Assembly (NCBI GenBank): GCA_964502525.1
Contig: CAZCXH010000068.1
Location: 1 to 23,600, forward strand
Source: DATLYB01 sp964502525
Lineage (GTDB): Bacteria > Bacteroidota > Bacteroidia > Chitinophagales > CAIOSU01
Length of the DNA stretch: 23,600 nt
Direction of reading: 5' to 3'
In this document: positions 1 to 7,478 of the stretch, in pieces
Numbering within the stretch: position 1 is the stretch's first letter
How the letters are laid out: each line of letters opens with the position of its first letter
Position numbers and translations under genes: made by a program
The notes under the pieces: generated by a model
Seen by the model: only the letters and a program-made list of their open reading frames with translations
The model's database searches: none
Told to the model about the DNA's origin: nothing

Positions 1-30
1 TCCAAAAAAATAAGGTTACAGGAAAATATT

Positions 31-1845
31 ATGAGTACCCCCATCCGCAACATTGCCATCATCGCCCACGTTGACCACGGCAAAACCACGCTCGTGGACA
101 AGATCATCCATGCCTGCAAAGTTTTTAAAGACCACCAGGTAACAGGCGAACTCATCCTCGATAACAACGAACTGGAACGCGAGCGCGGCATTACCATTAT
201 TTCAAAAAATGTTTCTGTTATTTACAAGGATGTAAAAATCAATATTATTGACACGCCCGGTCACGCTGATTTTGGGGGAGAAGTGGAACGCGTGCTGAAC
301 ATGGCGGACGGGGCGCTGGTGCTCGTTGACGCCTTTGAGGGTCCCATGCCGCAAACCCGTTATGTGTTGTCAAAGGCTTTGGCGCAGGATTTGAAGCCGC
401 TGGTGGTTATCAATAAAGTTGACAAGGAAAACTGCCAGCCGGATTTGGTGCATGAAGCGATGTTCGAATTGATCTTCAACCTTGCTCACAATGATTCGCA
501 GATCGAGTTCCCATCGGTGTACGGATCTGCCAAGCACAACTGGATGTCAGGCGACTGGAAAGTGAAAACGGAAAATATTTTTCCTTTGCTGGATATGATA
601 CTGGAGCACGTTCCCGCCCCTGAAGAAAAAAAAGGTACTGTGCAGATGCAGGTAACCTCCCTGGACTACTCCAACTATGTGGGGCGCATCGCTATCGGCA
701 GGGTATCGCGAGGTGAGTTGAAAGCAAACATGCCTGTTTCGCTTGTGAAGCGTGATGGAAGCATCGTGAAAAGCCGGGTGAAGGAGTTGTTCACCTTTGA
801 AGGGCTGGGGAAGGTGAAAGTTGAAAGCGTACAGTGTGGTGATATCTGCGCAGTGAACGGCATAGAGGGCTTCGAGATTGGCGACACGATTGCCGATTTT
901 GAAAATCCGGAAGGCTTGCCCCCCATCTCCATTGATGAGCCTACCATCAGCATGTTGTTCACGGTAAACGATTCCCCTTTTTATGGCAAAGAAGGCAAGT
1001 TCGTCACCTCGCGGCACCTGCGTGACAGGCTCTTCAAGGAAACGGAGAAGAACCTTGCCATGCGCGTGGAAGAAACGGATTCTCCCGATACATATATTGT
1101 TTACGGAAGAGGCATTCTTCACCTTTCAATTTTAATTGAAACCATGAGGCGCGAAGGCTACGAACTGCAGGTGGGGCAGCCGAAGGTGATCATCAAGGAA
1201 ATAAATGGAGAAAAATGCGAACCTGTCGAAGTGCTTAACATTGACTGCCCGGAGGAGTCATCGGGCAAAGTGATTGAACAGGTGACGAAGCGCAGAGGCG
1301 AGTTGCTCGTGATGCAGCCAAAAGCAGACCGTATTCATCTGGAATTTAATATTCCCTCGCGCGGATTGATTGGCTTGCGCAATAATGTATTGACGGTAAC
1401 ACAGGGCGAAGCCATCATCGCGCACCGCTTCAAGGCGTTTGAACCCTGGCGCGGAGATATTCCTGAGCGAACAGCAGGCTCGCTGATAGCTTTGGAAACA
1501 GGAACCGCCATTGCATATTCCATTGACAAACTGCAGGATCGTGGCAAGTTCTTCATTGAGCCGGGCGATGAGGTTTACAGTGGCGAGGTGATTGGCGAAA
1601 ATACGCGCCCCGATGACCTCGTGGTGAATGTGAACATCACCAAGAAGCTCACCAACATCCGCGCTGCCGGGTCTGACGAAAAGATGAAAATCGCACCGGC
1701 AGTGAAATTCTCGCTGGAGGAAGCTATGGAATACATTCAAGCTGATGAATATGTGGAAGTGACGCCTAAAACCATCCGCCTGCGCAAAATCATCCTCGAC
1801 CACAACATGAGGAAGCGCGAGGAGAAGAAATTGGTGGTTGGTTAA
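31..1845 (+). CDS. typA: Translational GTPase TypA/BipA
   Basis: This is a ribosome-binding GTPase of the EF-G/LepA superfamily, cytoplasmic, known in other bacteria for 50S assembly and stress or cold adaptation. The 604-residue length is the normal family length, so it appears complete. The G-domain motifs are visible in order: the P-loop AHVDHGKTT at residues 12-20, the switch region RERGITI near 50-56, DTPGHADF near 74-81 and NKVD near 127-130. Domain II, the EF-G-like alpha/beta domains (GRGILHLSILIETMRREG) and the BipA-specific C-terminus (VTPKTIRLRK near the end) follow. An AGGA at 21-24 sits about six bases before the ATG and supports the start. It converges on the oxidoreductase gene across a repeat-rich gap. 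Its product is certain at family level; its regulation is not visible. Confidence 0.97.
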   Translation: MSTPIRNIAIIAHVDHGKTTLVDKIIHACKVFKDHQVTGELILDNNELERERGITIISKNVSVIYKDVKINIIDTPGHADFGGEVERVLNMADGALVLVDAFEGPMPQTRYVLSKALAQDLKPLVVINKVDKENCQPDLVHEAMFELIFNLAHNDSQIEFPSVYGSAKHNWMSGDWKVKTENIFPLLDMILEHVPAPEEKKGTVQMQVTSLDYSNYVGRIAIGRVSRGELKANMPVSLVKRDGSIVKSRVKELFTFEGLGKVKVESVQCGDICAVNGIEGFEIGDTIADFENPEGLPPISIDEPTISMLFTVNDSPFYGKEGKFVTSRHLRDRLFKETEKNLAMRVEETDSPDTYIVYGRGILHLSILIETMRREGYELQVGQPKVIIKEINGEKCEPVEVLNIDCPEESSGKVIEQVTKRRGELLVMQPKADRIHLEFNIPSRGLIGLRNNVLTVTQGEAIIAHRFKAFEPWRGDIPERTAGSLIALETGTAIAYSIDKLQDRGKFFIEPGDEVYSGEVIGENTRPDDLVVNVNITKKLTNIRAAGSDEKMKIAPAVKFSLEEAMEYIQADEYVEVTPKTIRLRKIILDHNMRKREEKKLVVG

Positions 1846-1905
1846 CATTCCCCTGCTTATGAGGACAGTGGATTTAGCATCATGCCCAGATTAGCCGTTA
1901 TGATA

Positions 1906-2042
1906 TTATACTTTGAACGGGATAAATTGCGCCATTGAGACATTTATAGTTTACAGTTTGGAGTTTGTCAACCGTAAACCGTAAACATGAAAACTGTAAA
2001 CAGAAATAGAAAATGTTAGATTTTATCCCGCGCACAGTATAA
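1906..2042. repeat. MITE-like palindromic element, copy 1 (137 bp)
   Basis: The sequence matches 18615-18767 almost base for base at its ends and much of its body. The ends are imperfect terminal inverted repeats: TTATACT-5 nt-CGGGATAAA on the left and the complement of that pattern (TTTATCCCG-5 nt-AGTATAA) on the right. Inside lies a second inverted repeat, GTTTACAGTTT at 1949-1959 against AAACTGTAAAC at 1991-2001, flanking CCGTAAACCGTAAAC units. There is no open reading frame in it, so it would have to be moved by an enzyme encoded elsewhere. It lies 60 bp beyond the typA stop. A possible TA target duplication is contained in the TTATA ends but cannot be proved from two copies. Confidence 0.75.
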
Positions 2043-2260
2043 GTCAGTCTATAATAATATGATCCATGGGGTGGCGCGTTATATTATTAGAGATATTTTA
2101 AAAATCAGTGAAACAGCGATATTAAATAAATTTATATATATCATCTCGGCCTTTGAGTGAGAGATTCTTCGCTAACGATCAGAATGACGATACATTGAGT
2201 TTTGTACCTATTGAAACCGCCTATAGTGCAAAGTCAATCCTGTTTTGTCGGTTTCTTTCG

Positions 2261-2345
2261 TTTCCTGTTTACGGTTTACGGTTTACATGTTTACGGTTTT
2301 TGTGAAAAGACTAACGGTAAACAGGAAACATGTAAACCGTAAACC
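2261..2345. repeat. Long palindrome built from GTTTACGGTTTAC units
   Basis: Two pairs of perfect inverted arms are present. The 20 bases at 2273-2292 are the reverse complement of 2326-2345, and TTTCCTGTTTAC at 2261-2272 is the reverse complement of 2317-2328. The pairs overlap, so the transcript could switch between two alternative hairpins. The units are the same GTTTACGGTTTAC/CCGTAAAC words found inside the two MITE-like copies, but the TTATACT...CGGGATAAA ends are missing. It sits about 55 bp beyond the stop of the minus-strand oxidoreductase. Confidence 0.75.
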
Positions 2346-2399
2346 TTTTACCTGACATAGAGCACTTGACGCTGCACTAGTATTTTTCCAGCGAGAGAC

Positions 2400-3791
2400 T
2401 CACTCAGGTATGCGGAGACGAAGATTATTTTTACCCGCAGCATTTTCCGCTTCGCGCTTTCGCGTGATGAGCCTGATTTTTTCCGAACTGATGTCTTTTT
2501 GATAATATTTCGCCCAGGCATTGTTTATTGAAAACACAATTTGTTTTCCCAGAATTCTTTCGAGCCATAACGGGATAAAGAAATGCCTGTCGGCACGGAA
2601 ATAATCATAATAGTGGTGGTCATCGCAGGCCGCATCATTATAAGAATGACGGGCGGCAAAGTCACCGCAAAAAGTTGCCCAGGGCAAGCCTACGCATCCC
2701 AATACAAAATGCAACCATGTATTATTCTCTTCGCGCGCAACAGTGGGCAGCAAATCCCTGGTGGTGTCAATCCTGCCCGGCCAGTATTGGATAAACTCCA
2801 AATCTTTTAACAACGGGAATTTCTTTTTGAAATTCCGGATTACTTTATCAATAACACGTGATGAATTAACATCCTGGATTGAAAAGGTGGTGGTCATGTC
2901 GCCACCGCCAAGCAGCAGACGGTCAGTGCCTAACAGTCTGAAATAAGTGTAAACCAAATCGGTGTCCCAGCACTGAAACCGTCCGGCAGGAAACATTTGG
3001 TTTATCATTTTTTCGTCCATCGGTTCGCTGACGGAAAGAAAAGTTTGCGCATGAAAAACATTATCTGCAAAATGGGTAAGTTCCGGCTGCAGTTTATCCG
3101 CGCAAAAAATAACCTGCTGGGCAGATACCGAACCCAGGTGAGTTTTAACGCGGTGGTCTTCAACTTTCACCACTTCAGACGATTCATAAATCATAACTCC
3201 GTTATCAAGCAATACTTGTTTTACCCCCTGGCAATAGAGCAAAGCATCAATGCCATAGGTGCCCGTATATCTTACCGCACCGGAATAGGCGTCAGATCCC
3301 AAAATATTTTTAAGGGTTGCTTTAGTATAAAGCTGCTGGTCAAATTTCAACAGCTTTCTTGATTCCATTTCTTCAGCAATGTCCTGCCATCCGCTATGTC
3401 CGATTCCCAGAAACAGGCTGTCCTGCACCTGGAAATCGCAGGCGATTTCATGTTTTACAATCCTGTCAGCCATCATCTTAACGCCAGTGGTGGCAACTTT
3501 CCACAAGTCTGCCGCCCCGGTGATTCCAAACCTGCGAATAAGCTGAGACAATTCAAGTTCACTGTCGGGAGTTAAAAAGCCAGCGCTTTTCCCCGAAGTA
3601 TTGCCACCGCAAATGTTTTTTTCGAGCACAACAACCTTAAGTCCTTTGTCCATCAGCGAATAAGCTGCGGATAGCCCGGCAGCGCCCGCCCCTACAATAA
3701 CGATGTCCGCTTCAACATGATTTGCCAGAGGCGCTTGAATAGGCTCATCCGAGCCAAGAAGGGTAGTGAACCACCAGTTTTGGAGTTTCAT
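2400..3791 (-). CDS. FAD-dependent oxidoreductase, DadA/PuuB-like (DAO family)
   Basis: This is a predicted cytoplasmic flavoenzyme of the glycine/D-amino-acid oxidase fold, which oxidises amines or amino acids; the substrate cannot be read from the sequence. The dinucleotide-binding motif VIVGAGAAGL lies at residues 31-40, with E57 at the end of the second strand to bind the FAD ribose. It is followed by GGNTSGKSAGF, a stretch typical of PuuB-like members, in place of the usual S-x-x-N-x-G-G. The second FAD-contact region is near YWPGRIDTTRDLLPTV and LGCVGLPWAT in the C-terminal third. The 463-residue length fits the family, with a somewhat long His/Tyr-rich C-terminus (DDHHYYDYFRADRHFF). 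It starts at an ATG at 3791 preceded by a purine-rich stretch. It stands alone, convergent with typA and divergent from the gene at 4247. Confidence 0.88.
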   Translation of the reverse strand: MKLQNWWFTTLLGSDEPIQAPLANHVEADIVIVGAGAAGLSAAYSLMDKGLKVVVLEKNICGGNTSGKSAGFLTPDSELELSQLIRRFGITGAADLWKVATTGVKMMADRIVKHEIACDFQVQDSLFLGIGHSGWQDIAEEMESRKLLKFDQQLYTKATLKNILGSDAYSGAVRYTGTYGIDALLYCQGVKQVLLDNGVMIYESSEVVKVEDHRVKTHLGSVSAQQVIFCADKLQPELTHFADNVFHAQTFLSVSEPMDEKMINQMFPAGRFQCWDTDLVYTYFRLLGTDRLLLGGGDMTTTFSIQDVNSSRVIDKVIRNFKKKFPLLKDLEFIQYWPGRIDTTRDLLPTVAREENNTWLHFVLGCVGLPWATFCGDFAARHSYNDAACDDHHYYDYFRADRHFFIPLWLERILGKQIVFSINNAWAKYYQKDISSEKIRLITRKREAENAAGKNNLRLRIPE

Positions 3792-3885
3792 CTCTCTGCT
3801 TCTGTTTCTTTTTCTTTTTCCGCTATATAAATAAGCATCCCTGCAACACGCTGAACGGAAAAGGCAGGCTTTGCAATTACAGAAA

Positions 3886-3893
3886 CAAACTTA
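3886..3893 (-). promoter_or_regulatory. Putative -7 element for the oxidoreductase
   Basis: On the minus strand this reads TAAGTTTG, a full match to the Bacteroidota -7 consensus TAnnTTTG, about 95 bp upstream of the ATG at 3791. No clear -33 TTTG was found at the expected spacing, so the call is tentative. Confidence 0.3.
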
Positions 3894-4063
3894 AACACCT
3901 TTCTTTTTCCGCCCTTGTCTGCCTCGGTTAAGGCATGATGATTTAATAAATATGCGCCTTCAGCAACAATAATTGCTTAATTGCTTGCCGCTCATTCAAC
4001 CCTGTTAATCCCAATGCTTTTAAGCCAATGAAGTGACCTGGACCTGTTTTATACCCCTTCGCC

Positions 4064-4180
4064 TGCGCTCGCATCCTGCGAGCGCACACAATAACTTCAC
4101 TCGCCAGAGGCGAGCGAAAGCGAGATGTGTGTTTATGCAGGCTTCCACATTGACAAACAGATGACACGCATCTGTTTGTC
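4064..4180. repeat. Cluster of three short perfect palindromes
   Basis: Three perfect inverted repeats lie within 117 bp. The first is TGCGCTCGCA at 4064-4073 against 4077-4086, with a 3-nt loop. The second is CTCGCC at 4100-4105 against 4109-4114, also with a 3-nt loop. The third is GACAAACAGATG at 4152-4163 against 4169-4180, with a 5-nt loop. None is followed by a T-run, so they are not obvious terminators. The third overlaps the -33 box of the promoter for the gene at 4247, which makes it a candidate operator. The first two are GC-rich, unlike their surroundings, and could be REP-like. Confidence 0.65.
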
Positions 4181-4205
4181 CATTTAAGCAAATGTTGTAC
4201 TTTTG
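4175..4205 (+). promoter_or_regulatory. Bacteroidota-type promoter for the gene at 4247
   Basis: TTTG at 4175-4178 and TACTTTTG at 4198-4205 match the -33 and -7 (TAnnTTTG) consensus with a 19-base spacer, the expected geometry for the phylum's primary sigma factor. Transcription would begin near 4212 and give a 5' leader of about 35 bases that is AT-rich and partly self-complementary (TAATTTTTTAATCAAAAATTA-like). The -33 box lies within the right arm of the palindrome at 4152-4180. Confidence 0.6.
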
Positions 4206-4246
4206 GAAATTCTTAATTTTTTAATCAAAAATTAAATTTCCGGGTT

Positions 4247-7200
4247 ATGAAAAGACACATCTGCATTCTGCTGTGCTGCTCTGTTTTACTTACGCTGCAA
4301 GCGCAACAGGCAATTCCTTATGCCGTGAATAAAAACACACGCGTAAACCTTGGGCAGCCTGACAGCAGGTCGCCACAGACCATGCGATTCACGCAGGAGT
4401 TTATTGATGCGCGCCTTCAATTGCAAAACCGTCTGTCAGGCGCAGGTTCCAGGGCGGTCAACTCAACACCGTTGGGAACTGCCGGCAACCTCTATACCAT
4501 CCTGAACGGAAATGTGCATCGGATTGCCGCCAGCGCGGAATTGGGAAACACGGTGGTATTCATCCACCGCTCCAATCCGGACCTGTATGGCAATGAACCG
4601 AATGAACTGGCGCGCTACAGGTATGATGTTTCTTATGATGGCGGCATGACATGGGACATTGATAACGGTGTTTTAAACCCGAGCGGCAACCAGCAAACCC
4701 TAGCAGGAAGATTTCCTAATGTGGCAATCCATAATCCAGCCGGCAATACAAATCCGCAGAACGCTTACCTCACTTATATGGGAACCTGGCTTCCTTTTGA
4801 TTTGGACGGAAACTGGGACGGACATTTTACGGGGTCGGCAAGGCTGAACAATGATACCGCCACGTGGACTGAAAATATTCATTCACCTTATAATGATGAT
4901 ATCAGCATTGCGTTGGCATTATGCAATGGCGCACCGGGAATATTTTGGGCGGTCAACTGGGGCACGGAACCATTCGATCTCACGCGGGAAAATGTGAAAA
5001 GCGTGCTCCTGTTCAAAGGCGTGTGGAACACATCGAGGAATGATGTTGATTGGGTGTTGCATAAGGAGTTTACTCCTTCCTATGACAAGAGTTTCAATGG
5101 CTTTGTGCAAAGCGGTTCGCCCGATGTCGCCTTCGATCCTTCCGGACAATACGGCTGGCTGGGCTTCATGGCCGACTGCACTTTCGATGGCAAAAGAAAT
5201 CTTCAGCCCGTGTTTTATTCTAGCCGGGATGGTGGCGCCACCTGGCAAGGCCCGGTGCTTGTTGACCTTGCTTCATTCGGCAACATTTTAGCTGTTCAGC
5301 CTCCAACGGGTGTTTTCCCGATTGCCGTATGGGGTGATATTGACATGGTGGTTGACGTCAACGGAAATCCGCACATGTTTGGCGTAGCAGGGTGGGCGCC
5401 TTCCGACAGTACTGCGTTATATGCCGGATTGGCCATTTATGATTTCACCTATGATGAAGCCAACAGGCCGGAATGCAAGTGGCAGGCTATTCATATAGAC
5501 ACCATCGCGACTATTGATGGCGCTATTGCCTATGACGAGCAAGGTTTGGAAATTACCGAAACCAACCGCCCGCAGGCTTCGCGAAGCCCTGATGGCACCA
5601 AGGTTTTCATTGCATGGCTCGATTCCGATCCAACGGGCACCCCTGACAGATCCAACTCGATACCTAATCTTTTTACGCGCGGATACGATGTGACAACCGG
5701 GCTGGCTACCTCAACGGTGAACTGGACAACCGGTGATCCCGATTTCGACAGCCAGGCATTGTTTGCTTCAACGGCTCCTGCCACTTTTGGCGCGGCAGGC
5801 TCTTACTATATTCCAACCGTTTTCACCAAAATCAATATCAGCGGTCTTGGCACCGATCCGGCTGAATTCCATTACGTGCAGAACGTTGTTTACAACGACA
5901 ATGATTTCACGATTGACATTGTGCCTCCCGTTATTTCGCTTAACGGCACATCTCCTGTCACGGTGGTGGTCAATGGAATCTTTAGCGATCCGGGAGCAAC
6001 TGCAACGGATAATGTTGACGGTAACGTTACGTCAAGCATTCAAACCACTGATAATATTAACCTTAGCGTGCCCGGGAGTTATGCCGTTTCTTATGCGGTT
6101 ACTGATGCTTCCGGCAACGCAGCATGCGAGGTTACAAGGGTGGTGAATGTGGTTTCCGGTCCTGACGCTACTCCTCCCACTATTTCTTTGATTGGATTGG
6201 GTACTTTGAATTTTGATAAGTGTGACTTCATCATTGACCCGGGTGCCACAGCTACCGATGATGTTGATGGCGACATTACCAATAATATTGTGGTAACGGA
6301 TAATATTCCGGATACTCTTGTTCCCGGCACTTTCACCATCAGTTATGACGTCAATGATGGCGCTGGAAATCCTGCCGTAACGCAGACAAGAACGGTGGTA
6401 ATCACTGACCAGGCGCCTGTGATCACTTTAGTGGGAAGCGACCCTTTAAGCGTTGAGGCTTGCTCAGGCTTCCAGGATCCGGGAGGTTATGCGGAAGACA
6501 AGTGCGCTGGAATTTTGACACTTAGCGTGTCAGGCGCTGTTGATGATAAAACGCCCGGGAGTTATTTGCTGACTTATTCAGCAAGCGATAGCGTCAATCC
6601 TCCGGTTACAAAAACAAGAGTGGTGGTTGTTACCGCGGATGTTACCCCTCCGGATGTTACCATCGTTGGAGATAACCCGCAGTATGTTTATCTGGGAACG
6701 TCTTACAATGAGCTTGGCGCTACGGCTGCAGACTGCGGAGACGACCTCACAAGTTCAGTGAACAGCAACGGAAGCACTGCCGTAAACGTGGCTTCGCGCG
6801 GCAACTATACGGTAATTTATACCGTTCAGGATGCAAGCAACAACACGGGATCAGCTAACAGAACGGTGAAGGTTAATACCGAACCTGATCCTGACTTTAC
6901 TTTTGTGGTGCAGGCTAACACAGTATTTTTCACTGACGCTTCCTTATATGATCCGACAGCCTGGACCTGGGATTTTGGCGACCAGGTTCAAAACCCCAAT
7001 AGGAGTCCCGCGCATACTTATTCCGCCATAGGCGATTATAATGTATGCCTCGAAGTATCAAATACCTTCAATACCCTTTTCAGCAAACCCAAAAAGGAAA
7101 CATGCAAAACGGTTTCCGTCACTTCGATGTCAACAGGCATATCTGAAATAAATATTGAAAAGGCTTTTTCCATTTATCCGAATCCTACTGCCGGAATGGT

Positions 7201-7414
7201 TACGGTTATGATAAATAACGGGCTTTTTGAAAACGTAAGGCTCAGCGCGCTCGACATCGTGGGCAAGGTAATTCAGCACGCTGACCTCGGAAACATCAAT
7301 GCCGGAGGCAGCTACGACTGGAACCTTTCGGGCAATGCCGATGGAGTTTATTTCATCAAAATCCATACGGAACAGGGAGTTGCCGTCAAGCGGGTGATTG
7401 TTAGCAACAAGTAG
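4247..7414 (+). CDS. Secreted multidomain protein with Ig-like, PKD and type IX sorting domains
   Basis: The 1055-residue protein begins with a Sec signal peptide (ILLCCSVLLTLQAQ, cleavage near residue 20). Residues about 60-555 form a region with two Asp-box-like motifs, SYDGGMTWD near 130 and SSRDGGATWQG near 325, as in BNR/sialidase-like propellers; no catalytic residues are recognisable. Four Ig-like repeats of the DUF5011/HYR type follow, starting near 563 (ISLNGTSPVTV), 645, 725 and 804; they carry the hallmarks DPGATATDNVDG and YTVQDASNNTG. A PKD domain (WTWDFGDQVQNP) spans about 883-960. The last 90 residues are a type IX sorting domain (FSIYPNPTAG ... DGVYFIKI ... KRVIVSNK). By inference it is exported across the outer membrane and held at or released from the surface. 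Its specific role is unknown. The metalloprotease gene follows 64 bp later on the same strand. Confidence 0.88.
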   Translation: MKRHICILLCCSVLLTLQAQQAIPYAVNKNTRVNLGQPDSRSPQTMRFTQEFIDARLQLQNRLSGAGSRAVNSTPLGTAGNLYTILNGNVHRIAASAELGNTVVFIHRSNPDLYGNEPNELARYRYDVSYDGGMTWDIDNGVLNPSGNQQTLAGRFPNVAIHNPAGNTNPQNAYLTYMGTWLPFDLDGNWDGHFTGSARLNNDTATWTENIHSPYNDDISIALALCNGAPGIFWAVNWGTEPFDLTRENVKSVLLFKGVWNTSRNDVDWVLHKEFTPSYDKSFNGFVQSGSPDVAFDPSGQYGWLGFMADCTFDGKRNLQPVFYSSRDGGATWQGPVLVDLASFGNILAVQPPTGVFPIAVWGDIDMVVDVNGNPHMFGVAGWAPSDSTALYAGLAIYDFTYDEANRPECKWQAIHIDTIATIDGAIAYDEQGLEITETNRPQASRSPDGTKVFIAWLDSDPTGTPDRSNSIPNLFTRGYDVTTGLATSTVNWTTGDPDFDSQALFASTAPATFGAAGSYYIPTVFTKINISGLGTDPAEFHYVQNVVYNDNDFTIDIVPPVISLNGTSPVTVVVNGIFSDPGATATDNVDGNVTSSIQTTDNINLSVPGSYAVSYAVTDASGNAACEVTRVVNVVSGPDATPPTISLIGLGTLNFDKCDFIIDPGATATDDVDGDITNNIVVTDNIPDTLVPGTFTISYDVNDGAGNPAVTQTRTVVITDQAPVITLVGSDPLSVEACSGFQDPGGYAEDKCAGILTLSVSGAVDDKTPGSYLLTYSASDSVNPPVTKTRVVVVTADVTPPDVTIVGDNPQYVYLGTSYNELGATAADCGDDLTSSVNSNGSTAVNVASRGNYTVIYTVQDASNNTGSANRTVKVNTEPDPDFTFVVQANTVFFTDASLYDPTAWTWDFGDQVQNPNRSPAHTYSAIGDYNVCLEVSNTFNTLFSKPKKETCKTVSVTSMSTGISEINIEKAFSIYPNPTAGMVTVMINNGLFENVRLSALDIVGKVIQHADLGNINAGGSYDWNLSGNADGVYFIKIHTEQGVAVKRVIVSNK

Positions 7415-7416
7415 TT

Positions 7417-7433
7417 GAAACGGTTTGCCGTTT
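7417..7433 (+). terminator. Weak hairpin after the 1055-residue protein gene
   Basis: AAACGG at 7418-7423 pairs with CCGTTT at 7428-7433 around a 4-nt loop, and the arm runs into TTTTC, just after the stop at 7414. It could attenuate transcription into the next gene, but the stem is only six base pairs. Confidence 0.3.
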
Positions 7434-7478
7434 TCTCCGGTTGGGATTAACTTTAAGGAACTTTCCAAACTTCCTGTT

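Larger units (their letters stand above)
1846..2399. other. Convergent intergenic region rich in palindromes
   Basis: This 554-bp gap lies between the 3' ends of typA (+) and the oxidoreductase gene (-). I see no coding region in it. It holds a MITE-like element at 1906-2042, an AT-rich imperfect hairpin at 2049-2090 (CTATAATAATAT against ATATTATTAG with a two-base bulge), and a long palindrome at 2261-2345. No classical stem plus T-run terminator was found for either flanking gene, so the palindromes themselves may serve as 3' ends (inference). Confidence 0.7.
3792..4246. other. Divergent intergenic region with promoters and palindromes
   Basis: This 455-bp gap separates the oxidoreductase (-) from the secreted-protein gene at 4247 (+). 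I see no convincing gene; an 82-codon minus-strand frame at 3943-4191 runs through the palindromes and resembles nothing I recognise. The region contains a TAnnTTTG element for each direction and the cluster of three palindromes at 4064-4180. The part at about 3900-4060 shows nothing I can assign. Confidence 0.6.

Noticed and set aside
3943..4191. 82-codon minus-strand frame between the oxidoreductase and the secreted-protein gene
   Set aside because: It runs through three palindromes and the opposing promoter, has unusual composition, and shows no recognisable motif or start signal.
7425..7478. Earlier ATG at 7425 as the start of the metalloprotease
   Set aside because: It would place 18 non-hydrophobic residues before a clear signal peptide; the ATG at 7479 gives a normal secreted protein.
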